In this document: positions 18,401 to 26,500 of the stretch, one piece after another
Numbering within the stretch: the first letter of the stretch is position 1
Layout: every line of letters begins with the position of its first letter
Source of the DNA: Oricola cellulosilytica
GTDB lineage: Bacteria > Pseudomonadota > Alphaproteobacteria > Rhizobiales > Rhizobiaceae
Direction of reading: 5' to 3'
DNA: 64,000 bases
NCBI RefSeq assembly: GCF_019966575.1
Contig: NZ_JAINFK010000005.1
Location: 62,001-126,000, forward strand
Notes under the pieces: generated by a model
What the model was told of the DNA's origin: nothing
Database searches by the model: none
What the model saw: only the letters and a program-made list of their open reading frames with translations
Translations under genes and position numbers: made by a program

Positions 18401-19471
18401 ATGCGTAACACCACCAAATTTGTGCTTGCCGCCGTGGCGGCATTCGGCCTCGCAGGACAAGCGTCGGCAGCCGAAGTCAAAGCTTGCTTTGTTTATGTCG
18501 GACCGATCGGCGATTTCGGCTGGTCCTATCAGCACGATCAGGGCCGCTTGGCAGTCGAGGAAGAATTCGGCGATAAGGTCGAGACGGCGTATCTGGAAAG
18601 CGTTCCCGAAGGCGCAGATGCCGAGCGCGCAATTGAACGGTTTGCCCGGTCCGGTTGCGACATCATCTTCACGACGTCGTTCGGTTACATGGATCCCACG
18701 AACAAGATCGCGGCGAAGTTCCCGGACGTGAAGTTCGAGCACGCGACCGGATACAAGCGGGAAACGCCGAATGTTTCGGTCTACTCGTCGAAGTTTTATC
18801 AGGGCCGCTACATACAGGGCCAGATCGCGGCGAAGGTGTCAGAGACCGGTGTCGCAGGCTACATTGCGTCGTTTCCGATCCCGGAGGTGGTGCGCGGCAT
18901 AAACTCCTTCATTTTAGGCGCGCAGTCGATCGATCCGGACTTCAAGCTCAAGGTCGTCTGGGTGAACACGTGGTTCGATCCGGGCAAGGAAGCGGATGCT
19001 GCAAAGGCCCTCATCGATCAAGGGGTCGACATCATCACGCAGCATACAGATTCGACGGCTCCGATGCAGGTGGCCGCCGAGCGGGGGATCAAGGCTTTCG
19101 GACAGGCTTCGGACATGGCGAATTTTGGGCCTGAGACGCAGTTGACCTCGATCATCGACGATTGGGCTCCATATTATGTCGAGCGTGTGAAGGCAGTACT
19201 CGACGGAACGTGGGAATCCCAGGATGTCTGGCACGGTATGGCTGAGGGTAATGTGGTGATGGCCCCCTACGCCAACATGCCTGACGACGTGAAGGAGATG
19301 GCGCAAGAGACCGAGGCCAAGATCACCAGCGGCGAATTCGAGCCCTTCACCGGACCGATCAAGAAGCAGGACGGCTCCGAATGGCTCGCCGAAGGTGAGA
19401 AGGCCGATATCGGGACCATGCTCGGTATGAATTTCTACGTCGAGGGAGTCGACGACCAGCTTCCGCAATAA
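18401..19471 (+). CDS. BMP-family nucleoside-binding protein
   Basis: The 356-residue periplasmic protein has a signal peptide (KFVLAAVAAFGLAGQASAAEV, cleavage after ASA) and no lipobox cysteine. The mature part is a BMP/PnrA-type fold: FVYVGPIGDFGWSYQHDQGR near residue 30, the IIFTTSFGYMDP segment near residue 89, and DIITQHTDSTAPMQVAAERGI near residue 210. These proteins bind purine nucleosides in studied cases. The start has AAAAGGGAAGG upstream. Its position last in the operon, followed by a strong terminator, and the 69-bp gap before it would allow a separate expression level from the membrane subunits. Confidence 0.93.
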   Translation: MRNTTKFVLAAVAAFGLAGQASAAEVKACFVYVGPIGDFGWSYQHDQGRLAVEEEFGDKVETAYLESVPEGADAERAIERFARSGCDIIFTTSFGYMDPTNKIAAKFPDVKFEHATGYKRETPNVSVYSSKFYQGRYIQGQIAAKVSETGVAGYIASFPIPEVVRGINSFILGAQSIDPDFKLKVVWVNTWFDPGKEADAAKALIDQGVDIITQHTDSTAPMQVAAERGIKAFGQASDMANFGPETQLTSIIDDWAPYYVERVKAVLDGTWESQDVWHGMAEGNVVMAPYANMPDDVKEMAQETEAKITSGEFEPFTGPIKKQDGSEWLAEGEKADIGTMLGMNFYVEGVDDQLPQ

Positions 19472-19495
19472 GTTAGCTGAAACATGCACTTACGG

Positions 19496-19520
19496 AAGGC
19501 GCCCCTGCGGCGCCTTTCTA
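19496..19520 (+). terminator. Intrinsic terminator after the BMP operon
   Basis: AAGGCGCC (19496-19503) pairs perfectly with GGCGCCTT (19509-19516) over the loop CCTGC. The stem is followed by TTCTATTT. It lies 25 bp after the binding-protein stop and ends almost at the stop of the convergent GT87-like gene (19518). Confidence 0.8.
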
Positions 19521-20735
19521 TTTGGCCGGTGCAGTGCTCTGCGTTGTGCGCACCGCTCTGGTTGACCCCGGGCTGAACGCGACATGGCCGAACAACAGGC
19601 AAAGCACGACCGGAGCGATTGATATTCCCCCGGCCATGAACAACAGAACGACGATCGGGAACAGATACGTCGCTGCCAACAGGGATAGACGGTAGGAAGG
19701 AAAGCCATTTCGAAGGCCATCGGATGCAAGAAACGCAACGGCCGGTGCCAACAGGAACAGGTCGTAATTAAGGCTGAACGGTGTGGCGAGAAGCGATCCG
19801 ATCAGCAGCATGGCGGATCTCTCCTCATGGGAGAAACCCCCGCCGAACCGCCATGCACGAATGACGATCACCGCGACAATCGCACTCACAAGGAGTTGCA
19901 CCGCCATCGCCGGGATGTCGGGCGCACCGGCCACCCGCATCATTGCGTAGACCGACACCATCTTTTCCCATGCGACATGTCCCTCGCGCAGTGTCTCCAT
20001 CGCATAACTTCCCTGCGCGAGAAATGCGGAGAAGGTTTCGACGCCGAACAGGATGACCGAGGAGCCGGTAGCAAGCGCCGTCGTCACGGTGGCCGTTGCA
20101 AAGGCGCGCCAGTTTGTGGATGAGATGAGGGCGAGCGGAATCAACAGTCCGAGTTGCGGCTTGAAGGTCAGCAGGCCGATAAGGATGCCTGCAACGATCG
20201 GTCTCGTTGGCAGAAGCACCAGCGCCCCGCCGAAAAGCGCGGCGGACAGGAATGCGTTTTGCCCGTGCGCGATGGTGAGAAACGTCACCGGAAAGGCAAG
20301 CGCGATCAGGATCACTTCCCACCGGTAGCCGGTGATCCGAACAAGCGTCCAGAGCGCCGTTGCGAAGGTCAGCCCCAACCACAAGAAGAGTGACGGGAAA
20401 TAGCTAAGTGTCCCGAAGGGAACCAGGTAAGCGAGATAAGGCGGGGGATAGAAAAATGCATAGAAGTTCCCGTCGCCGAACACCGCGTTTTGCGCCTGCG
20501 CGAAAAGCGGCATCGAATAAGGTACTTCCGGACGCCCGGCGAGAACCTCGCGCGCGGCGACCCAGAAACTGACGTAGTCCGATCCAAATGGCGACCCATT
20601 CGGCAAGGCTCCATTGTTGGCGAGGATCACGTATCCTGTCGCAAAAAACGTGACCGCCAGCCCGAGTAGCGGATAGGTTACCAACCTGTCCCTATTAACC
20701 CATGCGCCCGATCTGACCGACTCCAGTACCCGCAT
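19518..20735 (-). CDS. GT87-like (DUF2029) polytopic glycosyltransferase
   Basis: A 405-residue membrane protein with about ten hydrophobic segments. After the first helix it has SDYVSFWVAAREVLAGRPEVPY, with the acidic residue that DUF2029/GT87 and related GT-C enzymes keep in the first periplasmic loop. FFYPPPYLAYLVPFG and LLTFKPQLGLLIPLAL are also typical of this family, whose characterised members add mannose or other sugars from polyprenyl-phosphate donors. The acceptor is unknown. It lies 104 bp downstream of the ggpS-like gene on the same strand; a palindrome in that gap suggests it has its own control. Confidence 0.8.
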   Translation of the reverse strand: MRVLESVRSGAWVNRDRLVTYPLLGLAVTFFATGYVILANNGALPNGSPFGSDYVSFWVAAREVLAGRPEVPYSMPLFAQAQNAVFGDGNFYAFFYPPPYLAYLVPFGTLSYFPSLFLWLGLTFATALWTLVRITGYRWEVILIALAFPVTFLTIAHGQNAFLSAALFGGALVLLPTRPIVAGILIGLLTFKPQLGLLIPLALISSTNWRAFATATVTTALATGSSVILFGVETFSAFLAQGSYAMETLREGHVAWEKMVSVYAMMRVAGAPDIPAMAVQLLVSAIVAVIVIRAWRFGGGFSHEERSAMLLIGSLLATPFSLNYDLFLLAPAVAFLASDGLRNGFPSYRLSLLAATYLFPIVVLLFMAGGISIAPVVLCLLFGHVAFSPGSTRAVRTTQSTAPAK

Positions 20736-20782
20736 TGCCCTGCCTGCTGTTTCACACGGATGCTATCCGGTCAGGTTTTAGG

Positions 20783-20796
20783 CCAAGTTAACTTGG
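20783..20796. promoter_or_regulatory. Perfect 14-bp palindrome upstream of the GT87-like gene
   Basis: CCAAGTTAACTTGG is its own reverse complement and sits in the 104-bp gap between the ggpS-like stop and the GT87-like start, 48 bp upstream of the latter. TTGGCC follows a few bases later. It has the size of a dimeric repressor site. No other copy was noticed. Confidence 0.4.
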
Positions 20797-20839
20797 AGGT
20801 TGGCCAATATCGGACCCCATCCTTACCCCTCGGAAGCGG

Positions 20840-22342
20840 TCAGGCGGCAGAGCGTGACTTCTCCGGCCCGCGCACCTCGTCGAACAGACGCTGCTGTTCC
20901 CGCGCCCACGCCCTGAGATCATACTTTGAAATGGTTGAGCGGAGTGCCTTCATTCGCTCCTGTCGCTCTGCTGGCACCATCGCAAGAGCCTGATCGATTG
21001 CCGAGTCCATCGAGCGGGTCGAGAAAGGGTTGGTGATAACCGCCGACGACATCTCGACCGCCGCGCCAGCGAACTCCGACAAAACAAGGATCCCATCCAG
21101 ATCAGTTCGGCTGGCCACATACTCCTTCGCCACCAGATTCATTCCGTCGGCCAACGGCGTAATCCAGGCAATGTCTGCCGCCCGGTAATATGCGACGAGG
21201 TGCTTGAACGGTACGGCCGTCGAGATCAACGCGAGCGGTTGCCATTCAAACGAACCATATCGGCCATTGATCCGACCCGCGGCCTGTTCAATCTCGTTCT
21301 GAATACTCTCATAGGCTGTCATGCTGCGATTTGCGCTGACGGAGACGTGCATGAGCCTGATCTTTCCGTGCAACTCCGGCCGTCTCTCGAGCAGCCGTTC
21401 ATAGGCGAGAAGCTGATCGATCCCGCCTTTGGTGTAGTCGGTCCTCGAGACGGAGAGGATTAAACGGGAGTCACCCAGCTCGCGCCTGATGACATCGACT
21501 TTCTTTTCCGTCTCACGACTGTCGGCCCGCTCGCCGATATAGTCCACATCAACGCCAACCGGGGAGGCGCTGACCGCGATGTGCCTGCCTCGGTGTTCTA
21601 TCTCGGTGGGTATCGAGCGTTCGACCAACGCCGTGCCGTCCGAGATGAGTTCGGGGGCGACTTGCTCACGTTTGGAAACATTCACATCGAACAGGGAACG
21701 GGCCACGGAAACGAAGTTCGCCGCGTAACGCGGTATGTGAAAGCCGACAATGTCTGAAGCAAGAAGGCTTTCGACGATCTCCCGCCGCCAAGGCAACACG
21801 TTGAACATGTCCGCAGCCGGGAAAGGGGTATGGTGGTAAAACGATATCCGAAGGTCCGGCCGCAATTGCCGCAGATAACCCGGCACGAGCCACAGATTGT
21901 AATCGTGCACCCAGACCATCGCCCCGTCAGACGCTTCCGCGGCTGCAGCCTCGGCAAAGGCCCAGTTCACTTCTCTAAATGTTGGCCAATCGACTGGATC
22001 GTAATTGTACTTCTCCTTGAAGGAATGGAGAATCGGCCAAAATGCCTCTTTTGAGGTCACGTGATAAAAACTGGATATTTGTTCGGGAGTTAACGGCAAC
22101 CGCGAGACACTGTAACGTCCGAAACTGTCGTCGATCTCTACCGTTCGCTGAAAGTCCGGATTGGCCGGATCCTTGGCCTCTTTCCACGCGATCCACGCAC
22201 CCTTATCGACATTCCCGAAGAAACTCTTCAGCGTCGGTACGATACCGTTTGGACTCTTATTCTCGTGGAATACGGTCTGGCCATCTTTGACGACTTCCTC
22301 ATAGGGCTGGCGGTGATAGACGATAACGAGATCGGAGGGCAT
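20840..22342 (-). CDS. ggpS: GgpS-like glucosylglycerol-phosphate synthase (OtsA/GT20 family)
   Basis: The GT20 fold is clear: WVHDYNLW (residues 144-151), YHHTPFP near 169-175, and late DGMNLVAKEYV. The N terminus is not that of trehalose-phosphate synthase. Residues 6-17 (VIVYHRQPYEEV) and 30-42 (SPNGIVPTLKSFF), and the SKEAFWPILHSF segment near residue 100, match cyanobacterial GgpS as I know it, which joins ADP-glucose to glycerol-3-phosphate for the osmolyte glucosylglycerol. The ATG at 22342 has AAAGGATAGGA upstream and gives 500 residues, the GgpS length. It follows a HAD phosphatase gene by 4 bp, the expected next enzyme. OtsA remains the alternative name. Regulation by salt is likely from the family only. 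Confidence 0.82.
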   Translation of the reverse strand: MPSDLVIVYHRQPYEEVVKDGQTVFHENKSPNGIVPTLKSFFGNVDKGAWIAWKEAKDPANPDFQRTVEIDDSFGRYSVSRLPLTPEQISSFYHVTSKEAFWPILHSFKEKYNYDPVDWPTFREVNWAFAEAAAAEASDGAMVWVHDYNLWLVPGYLRQLRPDLRISFYHHTPFPAADMFNVLPWRREIVESLLASDIVGFHIPRYAANFVSVARSLFDVNVSKREQVAPELISDGTALVERSIPTEIEHRGRHIAVSASPVGVDVDYIGERADSRETEKKVDVIRRELGDSRLILSVSRTDYTKGGIDQLLAYERLLERRPELHGKIRLMHVSVSANRSMTAYESIQNEIEQAAGRINGRYGSFEWQPLALISTAVPFKHLVAYYRAADIAWITPLADGMNLVAKEYVASRTDLDGILVLSEFAGAAVEMSSAVITNPFSTRSMDSAIDQALAMVPAERQERMKALRSTISKYDLRAWAREQQRLFDEVRGPEKSRSAA

Positions 22343-22346
22343 ATTC

Positions 22347-23129
22347 CTATCCTTTCGGAGTCGAGTGCATGCCGAGGGCAGCAACAGCTTCAAGTATTCC
22401 GGCGGCGCCAATCGCCTCTGCTTTGTAGACGTGGTCGAGATCGGCGATTTCTTTGAGCAGGGCTTGCTCAGCGCCTCCGACCGCCACGGCAGGCAATCCG
22501 CAGGCGAGCATGCTGAGGTCGTTGAGCGTGTCGCCCGCAGCGAGAACCTTTCGCTCATCGATTTCCAGATGGGCGACCAATTTCTTCAGGGAAGGGCCCT
22601 TCGAAATACCTTGCGGCAACACGTCAAAGAACCGGCTGTCGGAGATAATGTGATCAAGGCCGAGTTCCGCAATCAGGGCCCCGGCGCGATTGTCGTATTC
22701 CGGCATATCGAGATCGTAGCTGACCCGGTATCTGAAGTTTGTCGGCTGCAATGACAGTCCCGGATGATCCCGTAGCGTCTTCCGGACGCGGTCCCCACTG
22801 CCGTTCCAAAGGTCGGCAATCTCACGCTCAAGCTCGATGATTGGCTTTATGCCTTCATCAGGGGAGACTTCGGCAATGGTCGTACCAACATCGCCGATCA
22901 CATATTCAGGCCAGGGCACTCCGCCGGCGCATAAGTCCTCGATGAATTCCGGATCGCGGCCGGTGACGAAAATCAGTCCGACACTAAGCCTGTTTTCCTC
23001 GATCCAGTCGTACAGTTCGGCGCGTTCCTTCTCGTTTCCGCCGAGAAATGTTCCGTCGAGGTCGGTCGCGAGCACGAATCGGCGATCCGCTAGCCGTGGC
23101 GCGGTATCAGAAGACCCGGAAATTTTCAC
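22347..23129 (-). CDS. HAD phosphatase paired with GgpS (probable glucosylglycerol-phosphate phosphatase)
   Basis: This 260-residue HAD enzyme starts at GTG (GGGAGA upstream) and has motif I ATDLDGTFLGG (near residue 21), motif II FVTGRD, the lysine in GISKGPSLKKL and motif IV AAGDTLNDLSML. The cap is of the sucrose-phosphatase/MPGP (C2) type. It precedes the GgpS-like gene by only 4 bp. In several gammaproteobacteria a HAD phosphatase is fused to the N terminus of GgpS (GgpPS), so the order here looks like the unfused form of that enzyme. Removing phosphate from glucosylglycerol-phosphate is thus the likely reaction, by inference from position. It is unlike cyanobacterial GgpP in length. Confidence 0.75.
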   Translation of the reverse strand: MKISGSSDTAPRLADRRFVLATDLDGTFLGGNEKERAELYDWIEENRLSVGLIFVTGRDPEFIEDLCAGGVPWPEYVIGDVGTTIAEVSPDEGIKPIIELEREIADLWNGSGDRVRKTLRDHPGLSLQPTNFRYRVSYDLDMPEYDNRAGALIAELGLDHIISDSRFFDVLPQGISKGPSLKKLVAHLEIDERKVLAAGDTLNDLSMLACGLPAVAVGGAEQALLKEIADLDHVYKAEAIGAAGILEAVAALGMHSTPKG

Positions 23130-23562
23130 GTGATTGTCTCCCGAAGCACCGCGACGGGATTTGGGTTCGCCGGACGAAGCGTGATGCCGGAAGGGTATCT
23201 CTGCTGGGGTCTTCGCTTCCGGATCTCACGAACGACACTAGCGTTGCGGCCCCAAATGGGGGGATTATTGAGCCCAGCGTTTGTTGCAGCACAAGCCTGC
23301 GCGGCCCTCACACCTCCAGAACCTAGCGGAGCGACACTGCCACACGCGGAGCTGGAACCAAAATTCCTCTTCAAGTCTTTGATATTGTTCTCCCATTCCG
23401 AACTGAATTTGTCGCGACTGTCCCGCGAGGGTTCTGGCGGTTCTGGCGAAAACCTGCACGCAAGGCCAGCAGAGTCAGTCGCGTCCGCAGGACGTCGGCA
23501 ATTTGCGGTCATTCATTGTGCATTGCAGCATTATCGCCGAATTCCGGGAATTTGTAAAATGC
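23130..23562. other. 433-bp gene-poor gap upstream of the ggp pair
   Basis: No convincing gene was found between the HAD phosphatase start and the hydrolase stop. Open frames on both strands are low-complexity in composition and resemble no family. A short 9-bp tandem repeat (GGTTCTGGC twice) lies near 23430-23450. The right-hand part also takes up the 3' flank of the hydrolase, and the left part should hold the ggp promoter, but I cannot point to clear -35 and -10 boxes. Confidence 0.4.
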
Positions 23563-24633
23563 TCACCCGCACGGCACGCTTACTCGTCCGGGGGCGGGCT
23601 GAAGTGAACGCCCAAGTTGCCCAATCAGATCTGCGATATCCCGCCCCCGCGGATCCAACGGTTCAACTTCGGGCGCATGGCGGTTTATCTCTCCCGATGG
23701 CTGAATCAGGTTCCGCAACAACTCAGGCGTTTCGATCATTGGCAGATGCCCCGCATTGCAGAGGACGGCATTCGCATTCCTGAGTTCCCTAAGAAGCGTC
23801 AACTGATCCTTCGGATCGACGACGCGATCATTCTGCGACACAACAACCGTGACCGGGGTATCGATCCTTGGAAGTTCGGAGGTGACGGAAGTTTTGGAAA
23901 GCCATGCAACGACTTGCCTGAGAGCTTCCGGATCGCTTCTGCGAAGATCCCACATCATCGACCTGTCACGGCCGCTGGCTTCAGATTGCGCATCGGCGGC
24001 CATCGCGGTCGAAAGCCCGTATCGGTAGGTGGATTCGGAATTCAGCCAGATCTTAAACAGCGTGGAGAACAACGGCGCGCCGATGAGGGGAGCGATTACA
24101 CCGCGTGCCATCGGGCTGCGTGCAACCGCATTTCGGCCACATGGAAAGGCACCCAGCAGAGTCAGTCTGGAAACAACCTCCGGATAACGCGCCGCAAGCT
24201 TGAGAGCGGCGATCGCTCCCGTCGAGTGGGCAATGAGATGCACCGAGCCATGGGCGTGCGCCAAGATGGCATCGCGATAGCTCTCGATGAAGCCGAAATC
24301 CTTGAGCAACCGTGCGGTTTCTGTTGCATCTGTCGTCCAGGGATGGTGACCGGGAAGCGGAAGCGCGAGGAAGCGCTCTCGCGGCATGGACCGGATCAGA
24401 GTGCGCCAGAGAGATATCGAAGAGACAACGCCGTGAAGCAGAACCGACCCGACGGGTTTCTCGGAATTACCATAAGACCGAACGGGTACGGCGCTGTTCC
24501 AAACCGGCACGGGAGGACATGTGACGCCGCTTTTTCCCGACATGACACCAGCGGTCACATCGGCATCACGCGGATTGGAACGCCCGTAAGCCTCAGTTAT
24601 ATTTGCGATTTTCGCGTTCTTAATGTCAGGCAT
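23563..24633 (-). CDS. Alpha/beta hydrolase fold protein
   Basis: The 356-residue product has a recognisable alpha/beta hydrolase core: oxyanion segment LLHGVVSS near residue 66, LPLPGHHPW, a nucleophile elbow IAHSTGAIAAL (Ser in A-H-S-T-G, where the family often has G first), the acid region VVSQNDRVVDP near residue 266 and the catalytic histidine NAGHLPMIETP. The substrate cannot be deduced. The first 40-50 residues do not match the fold and the true start may be the internal ATG at 24543. It is divergent from the HAD-SorC operon with a tandem repeat between them. Confidence 0.75.
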   Translation of the reverse strand: MPDIKNAKIANITEAYGRSNPRDADVTAGVMSGKSGVTCPPVPVWNSAVPVRSYGNSEKPVGSVLLHGVVSSISLWRTLIRSMPRERFLALPLPGHHPWTTDATETARLLKDFGFIESYRDAILAHAHGSVHLIAHSTGAIAALKLAARYPEVVSRLTLLGAFPCGRNAVARSPMARGVIAPLIGAPLFSTLFKIWLNSESTYRYGLSTAMAADAQSEASGRDRSMMWDLRRSDPEALRQVVAWLSKTSVTSELPRIDTPVTVVVSQNDRVVDPKDQLTLLRELRNANAVLCNAGHLPMIETPELLRNLIQPSGEINRHAPEVEPLDPRGRDIADLIGQLGRSLQPAPGRVSVPCG

Positions 24634-24692
24634 CGTGTTCTTGCGTTAGTAACGTCTGCAGAAGCAAGGCGTCAGGAAAGAAATGGTTCCCG

Positions 24693-24734
24693 ACGCACAC
24701 GTAGACCGGCTGAACGCACACGTGGACCGGCTGA
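24693..24734. repeat. Two tandem 21-bp repeats in the HAD-SorC promoter region
   Basis: Two abutting 21-bp units (24693-24713 and 24714-24734) begin ACGCACACGT and end GACCGGCTGA, differing at one base (A at 24703, G at 24724). The unit length equals two helical turns, so a protein would bind both on one DNA face. The second copy contains CACGTG. They lie 42 bp upstream of the HAD start and 60 bp from the divergent hydrolase start. Confidence 0.65.
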
Positions 24735-24775
24735 GAACATATTGACGGAAATCAAAGTCACGAGCATATCGGTGC

Positions 24776-25471
24776 ATGAAGAAAAATGACATTCAGCTTG
24801 TGATCTTCGATTGCGATGGGGTTCTCATCGACAGTGAGGCGATCAGCGCAAGAATTCTCATCGAACAGTTGGCGGGCGTCGGCATCGATGTCGATGCGGC
24901 GTATGTGCAGCAGAATTTCCTTGGACGCAGTTGGGCCAAGGTTGCTTCCGAGGTGCGATCTGCTCACCATCTCGATCTTTCTTCCGACTTCGAGGAGCGT
25001 TACCGGCGCGAGCTGATGACCGCGTTTGAGAACGAGTTGCGGAGTGTGGACGGCGTGGAAACGGTTTTGAACGAGCTGGCGGTTTCCTGCTGCGTCGCTA
25101 CCAGCAGCAGTCCAAAGCGCGCATTACGCTCACTCGAAATGACAGGATTACTGCCTTATTTTGGCAAGCGCCTCTTCACCGCCTCGGAGGTAGCCAACGG
25201 AAAGCCCGCGCCGGATCTGTTTCTACTGGCCGCCGCCTCCTTGGGCTTCCAACCGCAGAACTGCCTTGTGATTGAAGACAGTGTTCCTGGCGTCCAGGCG
25301 GCGCGGGCAGCCGGGATGCATGTTTACCGGTTTCTCGGGGGAAGCCATCTGAGAGGCACCGCACCGCCGGTTCGGACGATGCCGGCCGATGTTGTGAATT
25401 TTGACAATTGGCGCGATTTCTACGAAATGGCGCCTCAATTGCGAAAGACTGCGAACGTGATCGCGAACTGA
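24776..25471 (+). CDS. HAD-IA family hydrolase (beta-phosphoglucomutase/sugar-phosphatase type)
   Basis: The 231-residue product has motif I IFDCDGVLIDSEA at residue 10, motif II VATSSSPKR near residue 109, the lysine of motif III in ANGKPAPDLF near residue 143, and motif IV VIEDSVPGVQAA near residue 165. The cap is C1. This is the subfamily of beta-phosphoglucomutase and small sugar-phosphate phosphatases. The stop is one base before the start of a SorC-type regulator, a pairing seen in rhizobial polyol loci, which suggests a sugar- or polyol-phosphate substrate. That link is inference; no polyol transport genes are nearby. Confidence 0.88.
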   Translation: MKKNDIQLVIFDCDGVLIDSEAISARILIEQLAGVGIDVDAAYVQQNFLGRSWAKVASEVRSAHHLDLSSDFEERYRRELMTAFENELRSVDGVETVLNELAVSCCVATSSSPKRALRSLEMTGLLPYFGKRLFTASEVANGKPAPDLFLLAAASLGFQPQNCLVIEDSVPGVQAARAAGMHVYRFLGGSHLRGTAPPVRTMPADVVNFDNWRDFYEMAPQLRKTANVIAN

Positions 25472-25472
25472 C

Positions 25473-26429
25473 ATGGCAAGCCGGACAGAAACCGATATCG
25501 CGAGGCTCGACGACGCGGCGCGGGCAGGCTGGCTGTATTACGTTGCTGGCAACACACAAGATGAGATTGCGAAGAAGCTCGGCGTTTCGCGCCAATCCGC
25601 CCAGCGACTGGTGTCGCTTGCAGTGAGCGAGAAGCTCATCAAGGTGCGGCTTGATCACCCGATCGCCCACTGTATGGAACTCGGCCACCGCTTGAGGGAC
25701 GAATTCGGTCTCGCTCACTGCGAGATTGTGCCAAGCGATCCGGATGCTCCCTCGTCGATTGTGGGGATTGCGCAGGCGGGCGCCGCCGAGATGGAGCGGC
25801 ATCTCAAGTCCAAACACCCGAAGATCATCGCCATCGGCACCGGACGGGCGCTCCGCGCATGCGTGGAACAATTGTCGCCGATGGACTGCCCCCAGCACTC
25901 GATTGTTTCCCTGCTCGGCAACATGATGTCGGACGGCCTCGCCACTGCCTACAACGTGGTCATTCGAATGGCCGAGCGCGTCAATGCGCGACACTATCCT
26001 ATGCCGCTTCCGGTTCACGCACGTTCGATCGAAGAGAAGCGCATTCTCCACAATCAGGAACCTGTCCGCAACATCCTGGAGTTGATCCGGCAGGCCGACG
26101 TCACCTTTGTCGGCATCGGAAATCTGGATCTCAACGCCCCGATCTTCATTGACGGTTTCCTGAAGCGCGACGAGATCCGCGCCTTGAACGAGGCGGGCGC
26201 CGTAGGTGAGATCACGAGTTGGGTTTTCGACAGGGAGGGACACCTGATCGAAGGACTCGCCAACGATCACGTCAACAGCGCGCCGCTTGTGCCGAATTCG
26301 CCCAATCCGGTCTTCGGGATAGCCGCCGGCGAATCGAAAGTTGCGGCCATTCGAGGCGCGCTTGTCGGCAAGCTCATTAACGGGCTCATCACGAACGAGC
26401 ACACGGCGGAGCTTCTGCTGAAAAAGTAG
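25473..26429 (+). CDS. SorC/DeoR-type sugar-binding transcriptional regulator
   Basis: The 318-residue protein begins with a winged or helix-turn-helix domain (AGWLYYVAGNTQDEIAKKLG then VSRQSAQRLVSLAVSEKLI, residues 20-57). A sugar-binding domain of the SorC family follows, with AIGTGRALRACVEQL near residue 111 and VGIGNLDLNAPIF near residue 210. Members sense phosphorylated sugars or polyols and control the neighbouring catabolic operon. Here the gene is second in a two-gene operon with a HAD hydrolase, and the tandem 21-bp repeat upstream is a reasonable autoregulatory site. The operon it would control has not been found in this window. Confidence 0.88.
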   Translation: MASRTETDIARLDDAARAGWLYYVAGNTQDEIAKKLGVSRQSAQRLVSLAVSEKLIKVRLDHPIAHCMELGHRLRDEFGLAHCEIVPSDPDAPSSIVGIAQAGAAEMERHLKSKHPKIIAIGTGRALRACVEQLSPMDCPQHSIVSLLGNMMSDGLATAYNVVIRMAERVNARHYPMPLPVHARSIEEKRILHNQEPVRNILELIRQADVTFVGIGNLDLNAPIFIDGFLKRDEIRALNEAGAVGEITSWVFDREGHLIEGLANDHVNSAPLVPNSPNPVFGIAAGESKVAAIRGALVGKLINGLITNEHTAELLLKK

Positions 26430-26500
26430 CCCTCGTGTCGCAGTCTATCTAGCGCCGTTGGGAGACAGGTGAAGACCTGCATGGCACGGTCGCTGCCGGC

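Noticed and set aside
20840-22342. OtsA trehalose-6-phosphate synthase
   Set aside because: Same superfamily, but the N-terminal region has the GgpS pattern instead of the OtsA one; kept as alternative name only.
23130-23783. 217-codon frame in the gap before the hydrolase
   Set aside because: Overlaps the hydrolase on the other strand and shows no domain; amino acid composition fits chance translation of GC-rich DNA.
23617-24789. 390-codon plus-strand frame opposite the alpha/beta hydrolase
   Set aside because: Low-complexity, basic composition and no motifs; the minus strand encodes a clear hydrolase with Ser, Asp and His regions.
25176-26402. 408-codon minus-strand frame opposite the SorC regulator
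   Set aside because: Antisense shadow of a well-supported regulator; no recognisable domain.
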